51,807 nt of DNA from positions 1 through 51,807 of the forward strand of contig JARGOF010000006.1 in assembly GCA_029212415.1 (NCBI GenBank). Direction: 5' to 3'. The first letter of the stretch is position 1, and every line of letters starts with the position of its first letter. Under the pieces are notes generated by a model. That model had not been told where the DNA came from, searched no databases, and saw only the letters and a list, made by a program, of their open reading frames with translations. Made by a program: the position numbers and the translations under genes. Positions 25,259-34,700 of the stretch are shown piece after piece. The DNA comes from Rhizobiaceae bacterium. GTDB lineage: Bacteria; Pseudomonadota; Alphaproteobacteria; Rhizobiales; Rhizobiaceae.

Positions 25259-26296
25259 CTATCGGCGCATAAGTTGATACATCTTCCAACTGACTTCCGG
25301 CCTGCCGAGTAGATCATCAAAGTCTCCGATTGGAAGGACATCGAAACTTGCCTCTTGGGCTTGTATTGCGAAGCTGCTCGACGACACTTCGAACATTCCG
25401 CGCTCAGGATCCTGAGGGCCCAAGCGGAGAGAAACAAACGCGCTTCCTCCCGTCTTAGTTAGCTCAAATATCCGTTTTAATGCAGACGCTCTGTCAGATG
25501 GTGGCAGGTGCATCCAAACCGCATTTACCAGCACGATATCGAAACTTCTGGAAGTCAAATCGGGATTTGACAACGTTGGCAAACTGCCCCTTGTCCAACT
25601 TATGTTTTCTGACGGGTGAAGAGCTATCGCTACTTTCCGCATGGCCTCTGAAGGCTCTACCGCAAGAACGTTATGCCCTTTTTGAGCAATCCATGCGGCG
25701 TCCCGACCAGTTCCGGAACCGATATCTAGGACGCTTAATTTGGGTCCGTTGAACACTGAAACCAAGAACGGATATGCTTGTTCGAACTCAATCGTTTCAT
25801 AACTGTCAGCAAGCGCGGCAGCATGGCTGTCATAAAATGCGATGGCTGTGTTTGTGTTAGACACGTTCCAACTCCAGTTTTTTTCCATCCAGTATCCGGT
25901 CAAGACAACCGCGCTGCAGGCAGCAGCCCAAAATAACAGATAAGAGAACAAATTGCGAACAGTCATGTCTGCATTGCAGAATCGTTCAAACCGGTTTCCC
26001 GAGTTCGCGTTCGCGCTTGCCTCTACAAAGCTATCCGGATCAGCGGCTTTTAACCATTGCAGGTAACAACCCATTACGTGTCGAAAACGGTAGAGAATTG
26101 CGACAAGCGCCAAATTTCCGAGTGTCGCAGTCAGAAGAAGTACGGTTACTAACAAGGGACTGCTTTGCAGTTTGGAGACACCAAACCAAAGTCCGCCAGT
26201 TAAAGTCATAGCTAGCACCGGAATTTGCCACATGATCTGATTTAGGGACCTGAACTGTTGGTAGTTTTGTTCGTAAGCTTGGATTTTCAAATTCAT
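25259..26296 (-). CDS. membrane-anchored class I SAM-dependent methyltransferase
   Basis: A 345-residue protein. The N-terminal 140 residues hold about three membrane segments (24-41, 47-69 and 115-135) joined by a hydrophilic loop. The rest is a Rossmann methyltransferase with motif I LDIGSGTGRDA (190-200), VEPSEAM for the SAM ribose, and FDIVLVNAVWMHL. The start at 26296 follows AGGA at nine bases; an in-frame ATG at 26323 lacks a site. It lies 187 bases downstream of the GHKL ATPase gene on the same strand. The membrane module has the look of those that tether defence effectors, but its substrate is unknown and it could be unrelated cargo. Confidence 0.8.
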   Translation of the reverse strand: MNLKIQAYEQNYQQFRSLNQIMWQIPVLAMTLTGGLWFGVSKLQSSPLLVTVLLLTATLGNLALVAILYRFRHVMGCYLQWLKAADPDSFVEASANANSGNRFERFCNADMTVRNLFSYLLFWAAACSAVVLTGYWMEKNWSWNVSNTNTAIAFYDSHAAALADSYETIEFEQAYPFLVSVFNGPKLSVLDIGSGTGRDAAWIAQKGHNVLAVEPSEAMRKVAIALHPSENISWTRGSLPTLSNPDLTSRSFDIVLVNAVWMHLPPSDRASALKRIFELTKTGGSAFVSLRLGPQDPERGMFEVSSSSFAIQAQEASFDVLPIGDFDDLLGRPEVSWKMYQLMRR

Positions 26297-26483
26297 GGGT
26301 GAATTCCTGAGAAGTGGGGACATTCAGAATAGGATCACTGCAATATCGCTTCCAATCTCACGTTGGCCGTCCTCTGTATGGGTGTACGCAAACTTTGAGG
26401 GAGATCGGGCTTTCCTATGAACTTTCCCGTATCGTGAGCATTAAGTATGTGAATCGAAAGTAGAACTTTACTAGAAAATCGGC

Positions 26484-28934
26484 CTAAGATTCCAGTGCGC
26501 TTATTAATTCCTGCGTGTCAAAGCTCAGGAGAAATTGTGCGTAGGCACTAGTGAAAAGGTCAGAGATGTACTCGGTGATCTCAACCGAAACCCCGTCAGT
26601 GTCCTCCGCCTCACGCTGAATAAGGTATTTGCGGTTTTTGGTGATCGCAAACAAAAACAGGGTGTGAAAATACACGGCAGAAAAGTACCGCCTTTCCGCG
26701 ACAGATATCGCGTCTGCGGTTTTCAATCCGCTGCGGTAGTTCAGCAGTGCGGTGCTGTCCATGTTGATATAGACCGCGCTGAGGCCGTTTTCGTCAGCAA
26801 GTGGATGAACAACGGTTTCGTGCGACATGTCGATCCCGCTTTCATCAAGTTTTTCCCACGTCATCAGGTTAACCGGGCCGTCCTCGCGAGGCTCTTTGTA
26901 GACCATCACAGGTTCGGGTAGGCCAAGACGGTCATCCGGCGTGTCACCGGGATCTTTCGATGGCTTCTTGTTCTCTGGATCCGTGACTTTCACCATGAAT
27001 ACCTGCTCCAACACGCCGGATGGCTGGGACAGTTCAGCGCGAACCGTGACGGCGTCTCCAACGGCAAGATCGTTAGTGGCGCTGACATGCACCCGAATGG
27101 TTCCCGAAGCCGGGCTGGATTTGACGACGTTAAGGACCGATTTGATTTCCGTTAGTCTGCCCGCCTCGTCGCCACCTTCACTCTCCGATGGTTCCGGTCC
27201 CAAGATGGCAATCCGTAGCTCGCCGGGTTCCATCACGCGGTCGAAATAATGATCCTCGACGTCGGTTGAAAATCGAATGGTCTTGGAACTCCCGGCAGGG
27301 AGCATCACCAGGGGTAATCCAGACTCATCCTTCGCTTTGACCTCGATTTGGAATGTTGCCGGGAACCGCTGCGGATTGAATTCAGGCTTTTCGGGCTTTG
27401 AGGTCTCAGTTTTCCTTTTCGTTTCTGTCTTTTCGCGCTTGCCTTCACGATGATCTTCAAGCCTAAAAGTTTGATTCAGAAGCTTCGCCAAGTCCTGTTT
27501 AAACGGCAAGTGCCTGGTCATATTGCGAAGGAGGTCTTCCGCATCGCTCCCCTCGATATTCAAGGACGCCTTACGCGAAGCATTGATTTCTTTCAGACGG
27601 CCGCTTGAGAGCAGTGTCGCGAGACGCCTGCGCAGTTCGCGCGACTCTTCACCGCCTTTCAAGCGATCGCGCGATGCCATAAACAACTCGTTTCGCACGC
27701 TGGTCCTGATCCCCGTACAGTCGACATGGATGAGTAGATGATCCTTCAACAAGGGAAATTTAAGGGAACGAGTGATGAATTCCGCTGTGAGATGACCGTG
27801 GACCTGGCCGTTTATCGAAAAGATCACTGCCATATTGTTTTTGAAGAATTCTCGCTGGATTGTGTTGCGTGTGTCTTTTGAGGACCGCCCTTCCGCGCGA
27901 GCGTTGAAGACGTAGGAGGTAACTTTCAGTACTCCGGTTTTAGCTTCGTTGATTTCGTCGGAAAAATAGGTCTGGACATATTTGCTATCGTCTTCTTCCA
28001 GCCTTCTCTGGAGTCCGAAGAGATCTCGCTCCAAGTTTCTGTCATCTGGATATCGAGTTTCTGTATCGACCGTTAGTATCGGCAGTGCTGGACGAAAAAG
28101 ATACTCGTTCAGGCTCTGGTTGAGGTCGCGGGATATGACGGATCGAGAGCCCGCCGGCAGATCGTAGGAATAAAGCTTTATGACGCTGCCGGTTCGGAAA
28201 TTACGGTTGGCCAATCCCAGATCTATCGTGTCTATTTCGAAAGACGGGATAACACCATCGATCACCAAATACTCATACCAGGTATTCTTGCGGGTGATTT
28301 CTTCGGATGCCGTCAATGGATGGCGGCGGACGAGGGTGAATCCAAACTCAGAATTATTATCGAAGCGCTTCGAGGCGATGAGTTGATACCGATGCTTTCC
28401 ACAGAATGCGACCGCACCGGCACCGCCCATATTGTACTTGCCCTGCACAAAATGGATTTCATTCTTGTTGCCGCGAAGAAGCGATAGAAAAGTATTTTCG
28501 AAATCCTCTGGTGCCTGACCAATGCCTTCATCGAAGATGACCAAGGATGTCTCCATCCGAGGGCCGTCCGCGACGATCTGCAACATTTCCGATTGTTGCT
28601 TGCGGTGGGCTGTCAGATCCCAGTTTTTATGATCCAGGAAGAACTGCGCGACGCCTTCCGGAACAGATTTCGGCGCTTCTGGCGATTTGGGATCAATCCC
28701 CTCTTCACGGCATCGCCGCTCCAGGATCGCGTCTATGCCGTTCGTTATCTTTTCAACCAGAGCCGGGATCGGAGAGGCCTGTTGGTTTTCGACAACGCCG
28801 TAATTATTGTCGTTCCCCCCATAAGGTCTCCAGTTCGAGGGGGATTCGAGCAGGGCAGCGTCTTCAAGGACGCGTTGAACATCAGCCTCAATAGGGCATC
28901 GAAATAATCGCCAGAACAGATTCTCCGCGTCCAC
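26484..28934 (-). CDS. GHKL-type (Hsp90/MORC-like) ATPase of the phosphorothioation defence operon
   Basis: An 816-residue protein. The N-terminal Bergerat ATPase fold has all three boxes: N-box EKITNGIDA (61-69), DEGIG (135-139) and NMGGAGAVAF (about 168-177). A transducer-like middle region ends in a charged Lys/Glu linker (about 495-520), and a beta-rich segment and a C-terminal domain follow. The family includes gyrase, MutL, MORC and Hsp90, which dimerise on ATP. The start is GTG at 28934 after GAGAGGGGGG. It lies 18 bases after the SIR2 gene, as the last of the leftward defence operon. No nuclease motif was seen in it; a role as an ATP-driven clamp or sensor for the SIR2 partner is an inference. 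Confidence 0.82.
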   Translation of the reverse strand: MDAENLFWRLFRCPIEADVQRVLEDAALLESPSNWRPYGGNDNNYGVVENQQASPIPALVEKITNGIDAILERRCREEGIDPKSPEAPKSVPEGVAQFFLDHKNWDLTAHRKQQSEMLQIVADGPRMETSLVIFDEGIGQAPEDFENTFLSLLRGNKNEIHFVQGKYNMGGAGAVAFCGKHRYQLIASKRFDNNSEFGFTLVRRHPLTASEEITRKNTWYEYLVIDGVIPSFEIDTIDLGLANRNFRTGSVIKLYSYDLPAGSRSVISRDLNQSLNEYLFRPALPILTVDTETRYPDDRNLERDLFGLQRRLEEDDSKYVQTYFSDEINEAKTGVLKVTSYVFNARAEGRSSKDTRNTIQREFFKNNMAVIFSINGQVHGHLTAEFITRSLKFPLLKDHLLIHVDCTGIRTSVRNELFMASRDRLKGGEESRELRRRLATLLSSGRLKEINASRKASLNIEGSDAEDLLRNMTRHLPFKQDLAKLLNQTFRLEDHREGKREKTETKRKTETSKPEKPEFNPQRFPATFQIEVKAKDESGLPLVMLPAGSSKTIRFSTDVEDHYFDRVMEPGELRIAILGPEPSESEGGDEAGRLTEIKSVLNVVKSSPASGTIRVHVSATNDLAVGDAVTVRAELSQPSGVLEQVFMVKVTDPENKKPSKDPGDTPDDRLGLPEPVMVYKEPREDGPVNLMTWEKLDESGIDMSHETVVHPLADENGLSAVYINMDSTALLNYRSGLKTADAISVAERRYFSAVYFHTLFLFAITKNRKYLIQREAEDTDGVSVEITEYISDLFTSAYAQFLLSFDTQELISALES

Positions 28935-28952
28935 AAAGCCCCCCTCTCGGTA

Positions 28953-29831
28953 CTATCCGGCTGCTACATCATCGGCCGCCGAGCGTTTAAGCAAGGCTTC
29001 AACGGCACCGGGTACTTCGGCAAAATTGTTGTCCGATGAAATCGGAATTATCTGGATCATATAATCTTTGAGCCAACGCTCTCTTTCTACTGCGTTGACT
29101 TCTTCTTGTGCAATTAATGCATAGTGAACAGGCCCGGAACCCGGCGCAAATGTATCAGCCAAGTAGTCCAACAGAACGATCAACTCAGGATCGCTGAGCG
29201 AGACGCCAACGAAGAAAACTGTATGCAATGTAAAAATAGACGCAAGTAAACTCTGATAAGCTCGCTCTCTACTTAGTTTTCTATAATCGCTCGTTGTCAG
29301 AATGATCCCGTTCCCGGGCTTTGCAGCATCGCCATGAGCCTTGAGTATAAAGAATTTGCGCTGCAACATGAGACGGCGCATCTCTCCGCCATCATTAAAT
29401 GTAAGGACGCTTGGTCTGCGGCCCAGAGCTTTCGTGTAGGTATCTTCGAGCAGGGTGTCATAATTGGTCGTTATTATCATTGACAACTTGTCAAGCTTTG
29501 GAAGCAGTTCGTGTACGTCCGCCGGCTCCTTTGGATTGTCATAGAACATCTCAGCTATGATCTGATCCCAAACGTCACCCAATTTGTCTTTCAGAGCGCT
29601 TGCCAGCGTTAGATGTTTACCAGCTTCTCCAACCAGCGCCTTGTAACTAGCGGCGTCATCACCGGACAGGCGATTCTCTTCGATACAGCGATCGACGAGA
29701 GTTTCCAAAAAATTGTTCCACCCAGGATAGCCGGCGGCTTGTGACGCACCTGCCCCGACGAAAACTGCACATCTTCTTTCCGAGTATGCTTTTGCAAGGC
29801 CAGCTGGTAGGCGATTGACGTCAAAGCTCAT
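28953..29831 (-). CDS. SIR2-domain protein, probable NAD-consuming effector
   Basis: A 292-residue protein made almost wholly of a SIR2-like domain: GAGAS (26-30), TTNYDTLLE with catalytic Asn123, KAHGD with catalytic His166, and FFVGVSLSDPEL. The zinc cysteines of deacetylating sirtuins are not evident, as in defence-type SIR2 proteins that degrade NAD on phage infection. No other domain is attached, so a partner must supply recognition; the co-transcribed GHKL ATPase and DUF262 protein are the candidates. The ATG at 29831 overlaps the DUF262 stop as ATGA and is chosen over an ATG three codons earlier. Confidence 0.85.
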   Translation of the reverse strand: MSFDVNRLPAGLAKAYSERRCAVFVGAGASQAAGYPGWNNFLETLVDRCIEENRLSGDDAASYKALVGEAGKHLTLASALKDKLGDVWDQIIAEMFYDNPKEPADVHELLPKLDKLSMIITTNYDTLLEDTYTKALGRRPSVLTFNDGGEMRRLMLQRKFFILKAHGDAAKPGNGIILTTSDYRKLSRERAYQSLLASIFTLHTVFFVGVSLSDPELIVLLDYLADTFAPGSGPVHYALIAQEEVNAVERERWLKDYMIQIIPISSDNNFAEVPGAVEALLKRSAADDVAAG

Positions 29832-30883
29832 GATACGCAATCCTCAAACAAACGCTCAATTACAGCCGCTCTCGCGGCAATATTTTCCTTGCGCCCTCCT
29901 TCAATTCGGAACGCTTGAATATAGTCATAAAGGTCTTGATCTTCGTCGCTCTGATCTCCCTCAAGGAGAACATCCGCGTTTTTAGTGTGTGTTAGCCGGC
30001 GCACATCAAATTCTTGATACACCGTTGCAAATTCCGCGAGGTTGATGGTGATCCCATCCCGAACTCGCTTAATCAGGAGATATATTAGGTCACAAAATAT
30101 CCATTTTTGTGTAATGCGTTGGTTTACGTTAGCATTGACAGCTTGTAAAAGCGTGAGGGCCTCTCCAATTTGCTTGGACTGATCCATAAGAAGTTGCTGG
30201 TCGACTTCTGTCGATTGGATGTAGAGCTCGCGAAGATCAGGGGCTTTTAGGTCAGCCTGGTCACCGTTTGCGCAAAGTGCATAAGCATGTGCCGTATAGT
30301 CTTGGTGCTTCATTCGACGTGAGGAAATGCTGCAGTCGCGAAAAAATTCGTGATTCAGTGCAGTAGCGTCGACTTCATGCCGGAGAGGGCACAGTATGGC
30401 ATTTCTCAATTCAGCAGAGTTTAAAGGCGCCGCAAGCTGCAATCGGGCAAAGAGAAGGGTTATGTCTTGTGTCTCCGCCTTTTCGATCAGGGCGATGGAC
30501 ACCTCGAAATCTCGAAGTTTTTGTTTAAGGCGCTCACTTAATTCACAAAACGATTTACCGGCGATCTCAGTTTTCCCAACCGGTTGAAGTGGCTGCGAGT
30601 GCTTGAGCTCGTAGTTCCCGTCCATAAAATCCCAAACGGCGCGCAGTCGTTGCTGTCCATCGACGACGTCAAAACTTCGGCCATTTTTCTTTCGGCGCCA
30701 AAGGTAAATTTTGGGCATATCCATACCGCGCAAGATTGAGTCGATAAGGAGAACTTGTTTTTGCTCGGTCCAAGCGCGACCGCGTTGCCACATTGGGGTG
30801 AGGTTTATTGTCTCTCGGCCGCGGTGGAGTTCTTCGAGAGTTTGACGCTCGTGCTCAATCTTCACAGGTATATCTTCCCCCAT
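29828..30883 (-). CDS. DUF262-domain protein without nuclease half (SspE-like N-domain)
   Basis: A 351-residue protein of the DUF262/ParB-like NTPase group: MWQRGRAW (31-38) and the NTPase signature DGQQR (75-79) of SspE and GmrS. SspE senses phosphorothioated DNA through this domain and cuts with a C-terminal DUF1524 HNH nuclease. Here the C-terminus is helical and has no HNH motif, and the length is about half that of SspE. It overlaps the SIR2 gene by ATGA, so SIR2 may serve as the separate effector. The ATG at 30883 has a weak site; a TTG at 30901 is the alternative. It starts 64 bases after the sspD-like gene. Confidence 0.82.
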   Translation of the reverse strand: MGEDIPVKIEHERQTLEELHRGRETINLTPMWQRGRAWTEQKQVLLIDSILRGMDMPKIYLWRRKKNGRSFDVVDGQQRLRAVWDFMDGNYELKHSQPLQPVGKTEIAGKSFCELSERLKQKLRDFEVSIALIEKAETQDITLLFARLQLAAPLNSAELRNAILCPLRHEVDATALNHEFFRDCSISSRRMKHQDYTAHAYALCANGDQADLKAPDLRELYIQSTEVDQQLLMDQSKQIGEALTLLQAVNANVNQRITQKWIFCDLIYLLIKRVRDGITINLAEFATVYQEFDVRRLTHTKNADVLLEGDQSDEDQDLYDYIQAFRIEGGRKENIAARAAVIERLFEDCVS

Positions 30884-30947
30884 CCCATTTTGTAAATACA
30901 ATATGTACCCAAGTTATCGCCAGGGTTTTAAAATAAAGTTCCTATAT

Positions 30948-31781
30948 TTATTTATGGCAAGTAAGACATGCTTTGGCTGCTCCACCATAGACATCGTCCA
31001 TGTCAATCGAGGCGTCTGGCCGCAACGGATTTGCTTGGAGCCGCGAGCGAGCTCTTTCCAGGCGCCGTTGGTGTTCTTCTTTGATTTGGTCCTGGCGTTC
31101 AGGCTTCTCGAGCTCATTGAGAGATTCACCGTGACTCCATGTGAAAGGGGAGCCATGTTCAATGGCGCTTTTCTCGTATTGTTTAGCTTCCTCAAATGCC
31201 TCTGGATGCCTTTCGCGCAGGCGCACCCATTCTATCTTTTGCTGAAAGAAGCAGAATGTGCATCCACTTCGCGATCGCCAATCATAATAGTCGGGTAGGC
31301 CAAGGCCTGAGCCTTCGAGAATCTCAATCACCCCCGCTTTGTCGATGCTACTATCTTTGAATGGCAGCCTCACAAGCAGCTTATCCTTGTTGGACTGGTA
31401 GCCTTCGCGGTAATCCTCGTCGCTGCGTATGGCGACATAAGAAATGACGGTCTCATCAGCTTCTAAAAATTGGCGAACCCATTGCTCGAAGGGTCGGAGC
31501 TTTAGCTGCCGTGTACACCAGCGTGACTGAGGGGAGGGGAGGTAGCTCTTGTAGCTTTTTAACCAATAGTCGAAATCCCGGTCAGGGTTCAGCCGCAATA
31601 TGGATTTGCCGAGATAACCCTCCAGCTTGGTGAGATAGTTGTAAACTTCGGGCAATTCTTTTCCAGTATCGGTGAAGAAGTATTCCACCTCGATTTCCGG
31701 ATGCCGTTGGCGCATGAAGACTGCCAAAGCGGCGCTGTCTCGCCCCCCCGAAAGACCAAGGACGTGCCGAGTAGCGCTCAT
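30948..31781 (-). CDS. sspD: PAPS-reductase-family ATP pyrophosphatase (SspD/DndC type)
   Basis: A 277-residue protein with the PP-loop SGGRDS (11-16), FTDTGKELPE (36-45) and five cysteines positioned for an iron-sulphur cluster: Cys89 (RWCTRQ), Cys174 and Cys177 (GCTFC), Cys272 and Cys275 (CLTCHK). DndC and SspD have this layout: they activate the DNA backbone phosphate with ATP so that sulphur can be inserted. It starts at 31781, overlapping sspC as ATGA. Next to sspC, sspB and a cysteine desulfurase, phosphorothioation is the best explanation; sulphate assimilation (CysH) is excluded by context and C-terminal layout. Confidence 0.85.
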   Translation of the reverse strand: MSATRHVLGLSGGRDSAALAVFMRQRHPEIEVEYFFTDTGKELPEVYNYLTKLEGYLGKSILRLNPDRDFDYWLKSYKSYLPSPQSRWCTRQLKLRPFEQWVRQFLEADETVISYVAIRSDEDYREGYQSNKDKLLVRLPFKDSSIDKAGVIEILEGSGLGLPDYYDWRSRSGCTFCFFQQKIEWVRLRERHPEAFEEAKQYEKSAIEHGSPFTWSHGESLNELEKPERQDQIKEEHQRRLERARSRLQANPLRPDASIDMDDVYGGAAKACLTCHK

Positions 31782-34700
31782 GCCTTTTCTCCTACGCGAT
31801 GTTCTCTGTCGGAATCGATATATTTGGATGTTACCTCAATCAGGGCTGCCAGAATAATTTCGCGCCGTTGCTGATCTGCTTCGCTGAGTACCTTGTCGAC
31901 AATGGTAGCCAAGTGTTCAACATCCTGCCGGTCTATGTCGGCAACCTCGAACTCTCGGAAGAGCGAATGCGGTGCAGAGTCTTTTCCGATAATGACAGCG
32001 AATGCGTGGCGACGATCTTTGCGTCCCTTTACCCGCGCCATGGTCTCGGTCTTTAGGAAAGACGCCGCGAGTTCTACGATTCCAACCGCAGCGCGCTCGC
32101 GATCTCCGTCGTTCCAATCACGTGGCAGTTTGTTGGCAGCGATGCTCGCAACTCCCTCCATATCTTCGCGCGTTCCATGGAACTGAGTCAGCCGGCCGAC
32201 AAACGCTTCAAGCCGTAGGTTGCCACCAATTTGCCGGACGTTATCTGCCCGATCGCGCAAATTCTTGAAAGCATCTTCGCCATGCCCTCGAACATCAAGC
32301 TCGCGCAGCATCAGGCCTTTGAGCTCATCAAGGACCTTGGGATAGGCAGCGCGCATTTCTGCCAGGGCATCCCTGAGCAAGAGAGCGGTCGCTTTGGGGT
32401 CAAACTGACCATCCGGGAGTGGTTCTGTCAGCCGTGGTAAATCATCAAACAGCAGTTTGTTTGGGTCGTTCGCCCGCTTGAGGATCTCGCGCACTTGCAG
32501 TGTTTGTGGCGAGAGTGATTGGGTCCGCGCGGTCCAGGGCACGAGCGCGTCGAATTCTCCAATGATGGTTCGAGCGACAAGAAGGGGTTCGGTGGCCGCT
32601 TCGAGCTTCAGGAGGCCTCCCAATTCTTCGAGCGTCTCTCCAATAAATCCCTCCATCTCGACGCGGCGTAGCCCAATGTCTTTGGAGTTTCTTGCTAGGA
32701 ATTCGACGCAAAGTTCGTTGAAGTTACTTTGAAATACGCTTTCGCCATAAACAGCGACGCTAGCGCGGCGCGAAAGAATGTAGGCGACGACGAATACCGG
32801 TCCAAGTCCTGCTTTAAGACCTATTGGGTCCTTGCCCCAAGCCTCGATGATTTCATCGGCCGTCACGATGCCATGTTCGGCATCGGCCAGCATTGTGTCC
32901 GCCCGCCGCCATAGCGGATGCAATTTATTTCCTTGGTCCGGCGCCCTATATTCTCCGTCGATGTGCAACCCTGTTTCTTGCAGAAGCGATATGTAAAGGC
33001 CGCGCTCCGCTGGATAGTTCTTGCCCTCAAATCCCAGATTTGGCTCGGGAGCACGCATTGCCATCCGTTTCATGAGCTTGGTTCGTGCACTGACTGCGTT
33101 TGAGGATGGTTCTGAGCAATTGAGCAGCTCGTTGCGAATATCGGGTGCGTCGCTGAAGATACTATCGGCACGAGATGACAATTGCTCATTCAGAAGACGT
33201 TTTGTCAAGCGGCGCGGCGTGTTGGAACCTTCATACCAAACGCATTCTCCGATCAACCCATGCAAGTTGTCTTCGAGTTTCTGGCGCACTTCTGCAATAC
33301 GAGAATCGATCTCGCGCCTTGCTATCGGGTCCCCCCTTAGTTCGGGAAACCGATTGACCAAACTGCTTAGGCCAGTCAGTTCACGCGCAACCTCCAGCAG
33401 CTTGCCTGCATTGGGGTGATGCCCGATGAACAGTGGATAGGACTTGTTGGACCGTATAGCGCGCTCATACGCGCTGATTGCTTCGTCAGGGGTTTCGCCT
33501 TGTGTTGGTAAAGGGAATACAATGCGTCCGACGGTGTCCTGAGGATGCTTCGGGCTAGGTAAGGCTTCCAGCTCCGATGCCGGTTCGATTGACATTTCGA
33601 ACCATCGCATGGCCCCGGTATTGTCATGGTGGCGTTTGCTCAGCATCGGCTGAAGATCGGCCAAAGTACGAACTAGATTGAGATCAAGCTCGTTTATTTC
33701 GGCTATTGCTTCTTGCAACCGTGCCTCGACGTCGAAATCGGACCCTGCATAAAGCACATAGATGCCAGCATGCTTTCGGAAAACGATTTCCGATTGCCGT
33801 TCCAGGCGCGCCAACGCATTATCCACGTTGGCGCGGTTAGTTTCATGGAGCGCTAACGCCACTGTCGCAGGGTGTGTCGCCAATCCTGATCTATCCTTGA
33901 GCAGATCCAGGACTGCTATCGTCTTCAGGACTTTTAGCTCCGTATCGCCAGCCCCTCGAGCTATTGCCCTCTCGATGACATCATGTGCTAGCGCCCACCG
34001 GCGCCCGTCGGGGGAAGATAGAATGGCGGGTTCGAAATTGGCCTGCAGGTAGCTCCACAGAAGATAGGGCGGATAGGTACTGTCGAGGGCCTCCCCTGTC
34101 AGAGCATCCTGCAATCCAAAAGGTTCTGCCGAGCTCAGAAACGAGAATATGCTTCGCTGGTTTTGACCAAATCTCTTTCGAGACAAAGGCCCCAAGAGGC
34201 ACGCCGTAAAGGGATGAAGCGGCGCTGTTCGCGCGAGCTTGCCGGCCATGCGTTTGGCGTCGGATTTGCTCCTCACCGGACGAAGGTGATCGACGCAGGC
34301 TTCAGCGAGGGGCAGCACTTTTCGGGCCGCGCGCTGGTGGCCCAATGCTTCACCGACAAGTTCTATGGTCTCTTCCAGCGAAACAGAGATCGAAATATCG
34401 ACAAACCGGCCTTGGATTTTTGCCCAAGAATCCCGCGCTTTGTGGCTCAGGCGCTCGGCATATGCCTCGAAGGCCTGATGCAGGATTCCGAGAATAATCA
34501 GTTTGCCTTGGCTCCGGGAAGCGAGTTCCGCGATATCCTGCAAAAGATGTATGTCACCTTCTCCATCGGCAGCAGCTTCCAATCCTCTCCCGAGTTCGTC
34601 CAAAATGAGGAGGAGGCCGCGGTCCTTGGATCTGCGTTGGATTTCTTTGATAATAGCGGCTGATGAGGCGTCGGCGGGAAGCTCCAGGACCTCAGCAAGT

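Noticed and set aside
30948-31781. Sulphate assimilation (CysH) role for the PAPS-reductase-family protein
   Set aside because: The PP-loop and cysteine layout with a C-terminal CLTCHK, and the operon context, fit DndC/SspD; no other assimilation genes are nearby.
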